A stretch of DNA of 15,827 nucleotides from an uncultured Clostridia bacterium (GTDB lineage: Bacteria; Bacillota; Clostridia; Christensenellales; Borkfalkiaceae): the NCBI GenBank assembly GCA_947589335.1, contig CANPZH010000018.1:1-15827 (forward strand). Direction: 5' to 3'. The notes under the pieces are model-generated. The model ran no database searches. It was not told the origin of the DNA and worked only from the letters and a program-made list of their open reading frames with translations. Each line of letters starts with the position of its first letter. Positions within the stretch are counted from its first letter, which is position 1. Position numbers and translations under genes: made by a program. Positions 7,996 through 14,951 of this stretch are shown piece after piece.

Positions 7996-8097
7996 CACGT
8001 CATTCCGACGACCGAAGGGAGGAGGAATCTGAGGTAGAGATTCCTCGCGGACAATCCACTCGCACTCTGTATGTGCCTTTTCGGCTCGAAATGACGT
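7996..8097. repeat. Second copy of the GTCATTCCGA-family inverted-repeat element
   Basis: The first 51 bases (7996-8046) match 54-104 with one difference. The copy ends in TCGAAATGACGT, the complement of the opening arm with one change, but its centre is longer and unrelated (about 8047-8085). This suggests that the two arms are conserved while the middle varies between copies. Confidence 0.75.
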
Positions 8098-8381
8098 AAT
8101 AAAAAACGCGGGGCAGAATGACGTTCTTAATACGTCATGTTGAGCGTAGTCGAAACATGGACCGCATTACAATAAGGTGCGATTCTTCGACACGCGCATT
8201 CTGCGCGGCTCAGAATGACGTATTTGGGAATAACACCCCTTTCCCCTTCGCTCCGCTACTTCGCGCCGTTGGCGCTCGTGCCACGCTTGGAGAATCAGAA
8301 CTTCGCGCGGGGCAACATGACGTACTGAGATTTCTCACATACGTTCGAAATGACGTATTAAAAACGCGGGGCGGAATGACG
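8086..8381. repeat. Mosaic of short repeat units related to the GTCATTCCGA family
   Basis: A unit running TCGAAATGACGTA, a short A-rich join, then CGCGGGGC(A/G)GAATGACG occurs at 8086-8123 and again at 8345-8381. Between the two, 8132-8221 is another inverted repeat whose arms read ACGTCATGTTGAGC and GCTCAGAATGACGT. Another short unit, GCGCGGGGCAACATGACGTA, lies around 8305-8324. The open frames that cross this area are Arg/Ser-rich translations of the repeats and are not genes. Confidence 0.6.
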
Positions 8382-8593
8382 CATTGGGAATGCTTCCGCC
8401 TTTCTTTAAACAATGTACCGCGAGCAGAACCACGCTTCTGCTCCCAAAATTACTGCGCGGAGCAGGGTTTCCCTGCGGCAGCGCACACAATTTGCCGCAT
8501 ACCTGCGGCTTGTTGTCCGATGAAACAAACGAGAGGATCACGCGGGTTAAGGCAAAAGAGTGCGTTTCCTCGCAAATTTCTTTTCGACCGACA
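8382..8593. other. Non-coding stretch with small hairpins
   Basis: No gene is supported here. Small stems are visible, such as GAGCAGAA/TTCTGCTC around 8422-8443 and GCCGCA/TGCGGC around 8501-8516. No promoter, tRNA or recognised structured RNA is seen. The open frames crossing it lack ribosome binding sites and any known protein pattern. Confidence 0.45.
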
Positions 8594-8765
8594 CCCCCTC
8601 AGTCATTCACTTCGTTCGTGACAGCCTTGCGGCGGCAGGGACCGCCGCAAGGCCCGTCGCGGTTGCCACCGCTCCCGTCACGGCGCCGCTCACAGTGCAC
8701 CGCACTGTTGAGCAGAATGGCGCCGTTCCCCCCCGCCTGCAGGGGCGCCAAGGGAGGGGGGAGGG
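8594..8765. repeat. Miniature-element-like repeat with CCCCCTC/GAGGGGG ends
   Basis: The stretch opens with CCCCCTCAGTCA and closes with GAGGGGG (8754-8760), which are 7-bp terminal inverted repeats. Inside are a 12-bp perfect stem, GCCTTGCGGCGG/CCGCCGCAAGGC (8624-8653), and a 7-bp stem, ACAGTGC/GCACTGT (8692-8708). CCCCCTCAGTC-to-GGGAGGGGG boxes of this general form are familiar as intergenic repeats in gut Clostridia, which is recalled knowledge I could not check here. Only one copy is present in the window. Confidence 0.5.
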
Positions 8766-8833
8766 AGCAAAGAAATTTGCGAAAAAAGCGAGCAAGCAAT
8801 CGCGTGAACCTAAGCAAAGAAATTGCGAAACCT

Positions 8834-8864
8834 AAAAAAATGCGGATACAGGCCGTATCCGCAT
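8834..8864 (-). terminator. Intrinsic terminator of the pfkB transcript
   Basis: On the minus strand ATGCGGATAC, loop GGCCT, GTATCCGCAT forms a 10-bp stem followed at once by TTTTTTT. It lies 29 bases past the kinase stop codon. The plus-strand side also has a T-rich tail (TGTTTTGTTT), so it could work in both directions. Confidence 0.9.
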
Positions 8865-8893
8865 GTTTTGTTTGAGATGGAATGATCGGGCGG

Positions 8894-9805
8894 TCATGCG
8901 CCTTGCTTGACTGCCGACAGAACTTCTTCGAGGGAAGGCAGGGCGTCGATCGCGCCGCGGGCCTGCGTTGTGAGCGCGCCGCAGGCGTTGGCGAAGGCGA
9001 ACACGCCGTTGAGGCTCTCCCTCGTCCACTCCTTTTGGGGGAGACGGTCGAGCCGCGAGAGAACGCCGGCATAGAAGGCGTCGCCAGCGCCCGTCGTATC
9101 GACCGGCTTTACGGGCAGCGTGGGGAGCGTATCCCCCTCCCCTCTGTAGCGCCACATGCAGCCCTTTGCGCCCAGTGTGATGCAGACGAGCTTCTCTTTG
9201 AGTTCCCTCTCCACATATGCCGCGCCGAAGGTCTCATACTCCTCTTCCGAGAGTTTGACGACATCCGCAAGGGCGAGCATCGTCTTGTAGAGTCCGACCG
9301 CCGCCGCTCTGTCCGGGAAGATGTCTTCGCGGTAGTTGACGTCGAAACTGACGAGTTTTCCCGCCCCATGTGCGGTTTTTGCGAGGCCGACGGCGTAATC
9401 GACGCCCCTCTTTTCGGAGAGCATCAGCGAGCCGATGTGCACGATGCTTGCCCCCGCGAGCAAAAGCCGCGGTACGGGCTCGGGATAGAGGTCCGCCGTA
9501 TCCTTGCGGTAGAAGCAGAAGGAGCGGTCTCCGCCCTCGTCGAGTTCGACGAAGGCGAGGGTCGTATTGCGCATCTTGTCGACGCGGATATGCGCCTCGT
9601 CCACATGTTCTGCGGCAAAGGCGGACAGGTATCTTCCGATGATGTCGTCGCCGACGCAGCCGACGAAGGCGCTCTTCACGCCGAACCGGTGAACGCCGCA
9701 CGCCACGTTGAAGGGCGCGCCGCCCGCCCGCCTGTCGTAGGACAGGCTGCCGTTTTCGTATTTTCCGATCAGATCGGCGAGGATCTCGCCCACGCAAAGG
9801 ATCAT
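8894..9805 (-). CDS. PfkB-family carbohydrate kinase, probable fructokinase
   Basis: The product has 303 residues, the normal length for ribokinase/PfkB sugar kinases. It transfers phosphate from ATP to a sugar in the cytoplasm. Visible signatures are the N-terminal GEILADLI with Asp11, the GGAPFNVA motif (residues 28-35, first PfkB signature) and DTTGAGDAF from residue 236, with catalytic Asp242 and the GAGD anion hole. The start is fixed by AGGAG six bases upstream of the ATG; the longer open frame reads through repeat DNA. Its place behind a LacI repressor and a GH32 hydrolase makes fructose the best substrate guess, forming fructose 6-phosphate, but family members for other sugars look similar. 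It ends at a strong terminator, so it is the last gene of the locus. Confidence 0.93.
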   Translation of the reverse strand: MILCVGEILADLIGKYENGSLSYDRRAGGAPFNVACGVHRFGVKSAFVGCVGDDIIGRYLSAFAAEHVDEAHIRVDKMRNTTLAFVELDEGGDRSFCFYRKDTADLYPEPVPRLLLAGASIVHIGSLMLSEKRGVDYAVGLAKTAHGAGKLVSFDVNYREDIFPDRAAAVGLYKTMLALADVVKLSEEEYETFGAAYVERELKEKLVCITLGAKGCMWRYRGEGDTLPTLPVKPVDTTGAGDAFYAGVLSRLDRLPQKEWTRESLNGVFAFANACGALTTQARGAIDALPSLEEVLSAVKQGA

Positions 9806-9844
9806 TGGTTTTCTCCTGTGAATCAGATTTCTCGACTCCGCCTT

Positions 9845-9909
9845 CCGGCTACGCTCGAAATGACGTTCGGGGGAGTGCCCCCGGCTGCGCTCGAAATGAC
9901 GTTCGGGGG
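9845..9909. repeat. Two 29-base tandem units between lacI and pfkB
   Basis: CCGGCT(A/G)CGCTCGAAATGACG followed by TTCGGGGG occurs at 9845-9873 and 9881-9909 with one mismatch and a 36-base period. The core CTCGAAATGACGT matches the closing arm of the dispersed element at 8085-8097. The second unit abuts the lacI stop codon. A GGGGG/CCCCC stem (9869-9882) forms between the units. Confidence 0.75.
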
Positions 9910-10875
9910 CTATCTCGTTGTTTCCCCTTCCACGATGCGGGCGGGGACTTCGACGCGGGCGGGGACTTCCTCCCGCTTGATGCGCTTCATGAGGAGGTTC
10001 ACCGCCTCCCTCGCGAGCGCGGGGATATCCTGCTCGACCGTTGTGAGTTGCGGGTGCCCTCTCCACTCGTCCAGAACGCCGTCGAAGCCGATGATCTGCA
10101 GATCTTCCGGCACTCTCTTTCCGCGCTCTCTTGCGACGTGATAGGCGGCGTTGGCGAGCATATCGCTCCCCGCAAAGATGCCGTCTACATCGGGATATGC
10201 CTCGAAAAATTCGCGCATGATCCGCATCTCTTCGCCGTGGCGGAACTGCTTTTTGAGCAGCCTTGCGGGAAGGCTGTGCTCCGTCATCGCGTCGAGATAC
10301 GCCTCATAGCGGTACTTCGTCTCGGACTCCACGACGGTTGCGCCGCAGACGCAGCCGACTTTTCCCGAGCCGCCTGCGATGAGCTTTTCGACCGCCGCTT
10401 TCGAGATCTCGTAGTTGTTGGAGGTGACGTAAGGGATCCCCGCGCCGAAGTGCCGGTCCAAGGAGACGATGGGAAGGGTCGGGTCGATATCCCCGTGGTC
10501 GTAGTGGGTGATGAAGATGATCCCGTCCACACGCTTTTGTTCGATCATCTCGAGAATGGTCTTCTCCTTTTCGAGATTGTCCTGCGAGCTGACGACGACC
10601 ATTCTGTCGCCGAGGGCGTAGATCTCATCCTCGATATAGAGCGCCATCTTCGCGAAGAAAGGGTGGAAGATCGTGGGACAGAGCACCGCGATGCACCCGG
10701 TGGACTGCTTTTTGAGGTTGCGCGCCTGTTGGTTGGGGACGAATCCGAGCTTCTTCGCCGCGTCCTCGATCCTCTGTTTCGTCTCCGCCTTGACCGAGCC
10801 GCCGCCCGAGAGCGCGCGCGACGCCGTTCCGACGCCGACGCCCGCTTCGATCGCCACGTCTTTAATGGTTGCCAT
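9910..10875 (-). CDS. LacI-family transcriptional regulator
   Basis: The product has 321 residues. The N-terminal helix-turn-helix TIKDVAIEAGVGVGTASRAL (residues 3-22) and the hinge region with NQQARNLKK are diagnostic for LacI/GalR repressors. They are followed by a periplasmic-binding-protein-like effector domain (VAVLCP-type first strand, SLDRHF, GFDGVLDEW). The start is set by GAGGAG upstream of ATG 10875. It has its own promoter with two candidate operators, lies 85 nt after the large lipoprotein gene and is followed by the sugar kinase. It most likely represses the surrounding sugar locus and itself, with a sugar or sugar phosphate as inducer. The ligand cannot be read from sequence, although GH32 and kinase neighbours favour a fructose-containing sugar. 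Confidence 0.95.
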   Translation of the reverse strand: MATIKDVAIEAGVGVGTASRALSGGGSVKAETKQRIEDAAKKLGFVPNQQARNLKKQSTGCIAVLCPTIFHPFFAKMALYIEDEIYALGDRMVVVSSQDNLEKEKTILEMIEQKRVDGIIFITHYDHGDIDPTLPIVSLDRHFGAGIPYVTSNNYEISKAAVEKLIAGGSGKVGCVCGATVVESETKYRYEAYLDAMTEHSLPARLLKKQFRHGEEMRIMREFFEAYPDVDGIFAGSDMLANAAYHVARERGKRVPEDLQIIGFDGVLDEWRGHPQLTTVEQDIPALAREAVNLLMKRIKREEVPARVEVPARIVEGETTR

Positions 10876-10893
10876 ATTGCTCCTCACATCGGT

Positions 10894-10930
10894 TTCTTTC
10901 CCGCCTATCATTATAACAGGCGGGAAAGAA
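10894..10930. promoter_or_regulatory. 13-bp perfect inverted repeat bracketing the lacI -10 box
   Basis: TTCTTTCCCGCCT and AGGCGGGAAAGAA are exact complements separated by 11 bases that contain the -10 box of the lacI promoter. The upstream arm lies in the promoter spacer and the downstream arm around the transcription start. Only one arm would be in the lacI mRNA, so a DNA-level operator is more likely than an RNA hairpin for lacI itself. Read-through RNA from the upstream lipoprotein gene could fold it, but there is no T-run. Confidence 0.6.
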
Positions 10931-10938
10931 TTTGTCAA
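10910..10938 (-). promoter_or_regulatory. Consensus sigma-A promoter of lacI-pfkB
   Basis: TTGACA (10933-10938) and TATAAT (10910-10915) match the consensus at every base and are separated by exactly 17 bp. The start would be near 10903, about 28 bases before the lacI start codon. A promoter this strong is usually held down by a repressor, which fits the operators around it. Confidence 0.88.
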
Positions 10939-10948
10939 TCTTATTTTG

Positions 10949-10958
10949 GAAACGTTTC
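10949..10958. promoter_or_regulatory. GAAACGTTTC palindrome, candidate LacI-family operator
   Basis: This perfect 10-bp palindrome with a central CG is the typical core of LacI/GalR-family operators. It lies ten bases upstream of the lacI -35 box and two bases past the stop codon of the large lipoprotein gene. It only partly fits a catabolite-repression (cre) site. The neighbouring LacI protein is its obvious candidate ligand. Confidence 0.6.
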
Positions 10959-10960
10959 TG

Positions 10961-13900
10961 TTACGCTACGGTGTTCTTTGCCGCGATCCACGGAAGTTTC
11001 ACTTCGGTCGCCTCCACCGTTGCATTGTGGCCGTTCGTGACGGTATCCTCGTTTTTGAGGAGATCGTCGACCGTCGTCCCGTCCGCGTAGTAGGTGACGA
11101 CCTCGTCGAAGAAGGCATGCGCCCAACCGCCCTCGATCACTTCGTCGCAGAGTTCGATGCGGAGCGTTTCGCCCTCGTGCCCGTGGAGGTCGATGACGTA
11201 CGTTCTCATGTCCGCCCACGATCCTTTCGTGACATCGGGGAAGTCGTGATCGCCGAATGCCGTCTGCTTGTAGTGGCCGATGAGGGTCTCCGTTCCGTCC
11301 GCGACCTTATACACCTTGACCGCAGCTGCGGCGCCGCCCATTCTGACGGTGATGATCCCCGCGCCGCCGAGCACGAACGTCTCGGACTTGACGGACCACG
11401 CCTTGGGCTCGTCGATGCCCGTATTCCAACCGTCGAGGTGGTAGTTTCCGCTCTGGTTGTAGGGAAGCTCTTCGCCCCAATACTTATCGGCGCCGAGGAC
11501 GGCGGTCCCGCTGTTGAAGCCCTCCGTCTGGGGCGTCCAGCCCGTCATGTCTCCCGTCTCGAAGCCGCCGTTCTGCACGTCGTACTGCGTGAGCGCACGC
11601 ACGGTGAACGAACCTTCCGCGGTCATTTCGGCGCCGCCATCCGGCGTGTAGGAGAGCTTGAAGTACACCGTGTACGTCTTTCCGCCCGCGAAGGAGAATC
11701 CCGAAAGATCCGCAACGTCCTGCGTGCCGTCGTTGACCCTCGTGAAGGTCACGGTGATCGCGGGATCGGCAACGCCGATGACGGCGCCCTTGATCTTGCT
11801 CTTAAAGCTTTCGAGGGTGACCTGCTCGCCCGCCTTGATCTCCGTGTACCCGGGCTGTTCCTTGACGGAGAGCAGCGCGGGAGTGACCGTGTTCTGCGCT
11901 TCCTCCCATGCGATGGAGGTCTGCTGCGCAGCCTCGCCTCCCCTATGGCCGTCGAGGACGGTGTCCGTCTTTTCGAGGAGCGCGGCCTTCACGTCCGCCG
12001 CCGTACCGGGATAGTAGGTGACGATGTCGTCGAAGCAGGCAAACCCGAAGTCCTGCGTGCCCGTGTCGGCAAGGACAAGATAGAGCCTGAGCCCGAGATA
12101 CTGCGAGAGGTCGGCGACATACGCCGTCATCGTCGCAAGGCGGCAGCCCTGCGCGACGTACGGGAAGAAGGCGTCGCCGGGGTTTGCGAACTTCGTGTTG
12201 CGGTAAGCCGCGAGCTGAATGCCGTCTTCGGTGTAGACGCGCAGCTCGGCGCCGTTCCCGCCCATGCGGAAGGAGATGACGCCGCTCCCGCCGAGGGTGA
12301 AGACCCCGGACTTGAGCGTCCACGTCGCGTTCTCCGCGACGACGTCGCCCTCTGCGTTGAGGAGATACTTGCCCGTCTGGTTGAGAGGCATCTCCTCTCC
12401 CCAATAGGTGTAGCGGGTGTTGACGGCTGCGGCAAGGTCCATAGAGGGTTCCCAACCGGTGAGATCGCCCGTCTCGAAGCCGCCGTTCTGCACGTCGTAC
12501 TGCGTGAGCGCATGCACGGTGAACGTGCCCTCTACGCTCATCTCATCCCCGCCGTCGGGGGTGTAGGAGAGACGGTAGGTGACGGTGTACGTCTTGCCCG
12601 CTTCGAAGCGGTAGCTGTCGAACCCGGTCGTCACGTCCGCTGCTCCGTCGTTGATCTTGACGATGCTCTTGACGATCTCGGGATCCTGTTCGCCGATCAC
12701 GCCGCCCGTGATCTCGCCGAGGAAGCTCTCTGGCGTCCTCTCTTCGCCGGCTGCGATCTCCGTGTATTCGGGCGCATGGGTGACGACGAGGAGGTTCGGG
12801 GTGATCATGTTGCTTGCGGGCAGCCATTCGATGTCGAACGTGTTCTCGCCGCCCTCGCAGGTATAGGTGACGGTATCCTTGTTGACCGCGGGGTCGCTCC
12901 CCTCGGGATAGTAGGTGACGACGTCGTCGAAGTGGAGCACGCCCCAGTTCGAGGAAGCCGTATCGGAGACTTCGATATAGAGGGTGAAGCCCATGTACTG
13001 CATCAGGTTACAGTAGTAGGTCGTCATCGTGAGGTTGCGGCAGCCCTTCTCCACATGGGGATTCTCGTTGTCGCTGAAGGCGATGTTGACGAATTCCGCA
13101 AGGCAGACGCCGCTCGCCCTGTCGAAGACGCGCAGTCTCGCCGCATTGCCGCCGAGCTTGAAGGAGATGATCCCCGCGCCGTCGAGCACGAAGTCGGAGG
13201 AGCGGAGGGTGTACGTCTTGTCTTCGCTCGCCGCAGCCGCGCCGTCGAAGTGGTAGCTGCCCGCCTGGTTGTAGGGCGCGCCGGTGAATCCGTAATAATC
13301 GCTGTTTGCCGCCGCCTCGGCGTTGATCGAGCCCTCGACGACCTCCCAGCCGGCGATGCTGCCCGCCTCGAAGCCGCCGTTCATGACGCTGTGTTCGTCG
13401 GTGACGTCGACAAGGAAGGTCTCGGAAATGCTCTTGTCGCGGAGGGTGATCTTGTATTCGACGGCATAGAGCCCGGGCTCCGTGAAGGAGACTGCGTCGA
13501 ATCCGGAGGCCGCGAAGTCCGCGCCGTCCTTCGTCACTTTCACGATCTCTTTCGCGAATTCGGTGTCGTCTTTGCCCGCGACCGCGGTCGCTTCGCCAAG
13601 GTAGGCGTTGAGATCCACGGTCCCCGTCTTGACCGCCTTGCCCGCGATCTTGTGCTCGAAGCGGAGCATGTCGAATTCATAGGGATATTCGTACTCGGAA
13701 TAGTAGCTTCTCGTTGCCTCCGCCACGGCTCCCTCCTCGAGGGCGAGCGCCGCGAGGTAGTCCTGTTCCATCTGCGCCTTGGTCTCCGCTTCGGTCATGC
13801 TGACCTTGAAGTCGTCTACGCAGATCCCCGCGAAGTCGGTCCGTTCGCCGTCCACGACCTTGAGATAGAGCACCTTGCCGAGATATTCGCCCGCGTTCAC

Positions 13901-14932
13901 ATAGTGGCGGACCATGTTCTCGGAGAGGTTTGGATCGGAGAAGTACTTGTCGAAGGTGACTTTATAGAGTTCCTCGTCCGTCGCGCCGTCGCAAACCGCC
14001 ACATAGCTGCCGTCGTTCTTTGCGCCCGCCATCAGGAAGGAGATGATCCCATCGCCCGCGAGGGTGAACTTGGTGGAGCGGATGGCGCCCGTTGCGGATT
14101 CGTCGAAATAGGTGCAGAGGAAGTATTTCCCCTCGGCGTTATAGCTGCGCGTGCCCCAGAAGAGCTCTTCGGAGGAGTAGAGCGCGTCGCCGTAGAAGGC
14201 GTTCCCCTCGAGGACGAGCCAGTTCTGAAGTTTGTCTTCGAAGTTGCCGTTCTTGATGGTCGTATCCGTCTCCGTCTCGGAGAAAGCGGGCTTGCCGATG
14301 TCCGCAAGTCTGTCGTCCCTCTCCTTCTGCGCCGCGGAAACTTCCGCGTCCGTCTTGTAGACGACGAAGTCGTCGAGATTGAGATAGGCGTATTCATCCG
14401 CGTCGCCCTTGTCGCTGTCGGTGATCCTGATATAGACCGTCTTGCCGACGTGCGCGGAGAGATCGACGACCGTGCGCACCATCTGGTCGGTGACATAGCC
14501 CTCGGCGAACGCCTCGTTCGTGACCTTGGCAAGGGCGGTATCGTTCCCCTGTTCGAAGAACTCGACGTAGCACTTTTCGCCGTTCATGCCGCCGCCCATG
14601 AGGAAGCCGATCTTCCCCGTTCCGCCGAGCACGAACGGATCGCTCTGCAGCGTCCCCGTGAACTGCGCGTTCGCGGAGTCGTAGCCCGAGAAGAAGTATT
14701 TCCCCGCCATGCCCGCCGGGATCCTCTTCTCGCCCGCCTTGTCTTCGGAGACGACGCCCGTTGCGGAAAACGCCGTGCCCGATTTCGTCCAGCCGGTGAG
14801 ATCTCCCGTCTCGAAGCCGCCGTTGAGGATATCGTCATGCACCTCGGCGTCCCCGCCGCAAGCGGCGAGCCCGAGGGTGAACGTCCCCATAAGCGCAAGG
14901 GAGAGCGCCGTAATGAGTTTCTTTTTCATCAT
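10961..14932 (-). CDS. Giant lipoprotein with five carbohydrate-binding-like modules
   Basis: The product has 1323 residues (1322 if the second of two adjacent Met codons is used). GGAGG lies 5 nt before the first ATG and 8 nt before the second. A lipoprotein signal ends in LAAC with Cys25 the predicted lipidation site. Five homologous modules begin at NGGFE(T/A)G-type motifs near residues 37, 228 (NGNFED), 518, 816 and 1121. Each continues with a (G/A)xGxI(S/T/G)F-type strand and closes with a (L/F)xxDD(F/I/V)V(T/V)Y-type strand, the pattern of jelly-roll carbohydrate-binding modules (CBM4/9/22-like). Ig-like linkers separate modules 3, 4 and 5. No catalytic domain or sortase motif is seen. 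It starts 19 nt after the GH32 stop and probably captures polysaccharide at the surface for that locus. The last linker breaks off at KNTVA, where earlier modules continue. Confidence 0.87.
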   Translation of the reverse strand: MMKKKLITALSLALMGTFTLGLAACGGDAEVHDDILNGGFETGDLTGWTKSGTAFSATGVVSEDKAGEKRIPAGMAGKYFFSGYDSANAQFTGTLQSDPFVLGGTGKIGFLMGGGMNGEKCYVEFFEQGNDTALAKVTNEAFAEGYVTDQMVRTVVDLSAHVGKTVYIRITDSDKGDADEYAYLNLDDFVVYKTDAEVSAAQKERDDRLADIGKPAFSETETDTTIKNGNFEDKLQNWLVLEGNAFYGDALYSSEELFWGTRSYNAEGKYFLCTYFDESATGAIRSTKFTLAGDGIISFLMAGAKNDGSYVAVCDGATDEELYKVTFDKYFSDPNLSENMVRHYVNAGEYLGKVLYLKVVDGERTDFAGICVDDFKVSMTEAETKAQMEQDYLAALALEEGAVAEATRSYYSEYEYPYEFDMLRFEHKIAGKAVKTGTVDLNAYLGEATAVAGKDDTEFAKEIVKVTKDGADFAASGFDAVSFTEPGLYAVEYKITLRDKSISETFLVDVTDEHSVMNGGFEAGSIAGWEVVEGSINAEAAANSDYYGFTGAPYNQAGSYHFDGAAAASEDKTYTLRSSDFVLDGAGIISFKLGGNAARLRVFDRASGVCLAEFVNIAFSDNENPHVEKGCRNLTMTTYYCNLMQYMGFTLYIEVSDTASSNWGVLHFDDVVTYYPEGSDPAVNKDTVTYTCEGGENTFDIEWLPASNMITPNLLVVTHAPEYTEIAAGEERTPESFLGEITGGVIGEQDPEIVKSIVKINDGAADVTTGFDSYRFEAGKTYTVTYRLSYTPDGGDEMSVEGTFTVHALTQYDVQNGGFETGDLTGWEPSMDLAAAVNTRYTYWGEEMPLNQTGKYLLNAEGDVVAENATWTLKSGVFTLGGSGVISFRMGGNGAELRVYTEDGIQLAAYRNTKFANPGDAFFPYVAQGCRLATMTAYVADLSQYLGLRLYLVLADTGTQDFGFACFDDIVTYYPGTAADVKAALLEKTDTVLDGHRGGEAAQQTSIAWEEAQNTVTPALLSVKEQPGYTEIKAGEQVTLESFKSKIKGAVIGVADPAITVTFTRVNDGTQDVADLSGFSFAGGKTYTVYFKLSYTPDGGAEMTAEGSFTVRALTQYDVQNGGFETGDMTGWTPQTEGFNSGTAVLGADKYWGEELPYNQSGNYHLDGWNTGIDEPKAWSVKSETFVLGGAGIITVRMGGAAAAVKVYKVADGTETLIGHYKQTAFGDHDFPDVTKGSWADMRTYVIDLHGHEGETLRIELCDEVIEGGWAHAFFDEVVTYYADGTTVDDLLKNEDTVTNGHNATVEATEVKLPWIAAKNTVA
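11553..11610. repeat. 58-base near-identical repeat in module 5 of the lipoprotein gene
   Basis: These 58 bases match 12468-12525 with one mismatch. They encode the module boundary with FTVRALTQYDVQNGGFETG, against FTVHALTQYDVQNGGFETG in the other copy. The offset of 915 bases equals 305 codons, the length of one module plus its linker. Confidence 0.85.
12468..12525. repeat. 58-base near-identical repeat in module 4 of the lipoprotein gene
   Basis: This is the partner of the copy at 11553-11610. The surrounding module sequence is much more diverged than these 58 bases, so this stretch has been duplicated recently or kept alike by recombination. Confidence 0.85.
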
Positions 14933-14951
14933 AATTTCCTCCGATAAATTT

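Noticed and set aside
7996..8381. Possible CRISPR array
   Set aside because: The repeats are irregular in spacing and length, are partly inverted and also occur at distant sites. No cas gene is present.
8382..8593. tRNA or known structured RNA in the gap
   Set aside because: The small hairpins do not assemble into a cloverleaf or any RNA family that I recognise.
7536..8875. Several open frames of 60-170 codons on both strands in the gap
   Set aside because: They translate the dispersed repeats (for example the recurring RHFERSR-like peptide type), lack ribosome binding sites and show no protein family pattern.
8894..10066. Longer 390-codon version of the sugar kinase
   Set aside because: The extra 87 codons read through repeat DNA and the end of lacI. 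The Met at 9805 has a proper AGGAG site and starts a canonical PfkB N-terminus.
10945..10962. Catabolite-repression (cre) site instead of a LacI operator
   Set aside because: The core resembles cre, but the flanking T-G and C-A positions do not fit well. The perfect GAAACGTTTC core beside a lacI gene is better explained as its operator.
10673..14947. 1424-codon plus-strand open frame opposite lacI and the large lipoprotein gene
   Set aside because: It is the antisense shadow of two well-supported genes in GC-rich DNA. Its translation is Arg/Val/Asp-rich with no recognisable domain and no ribosome binding site.
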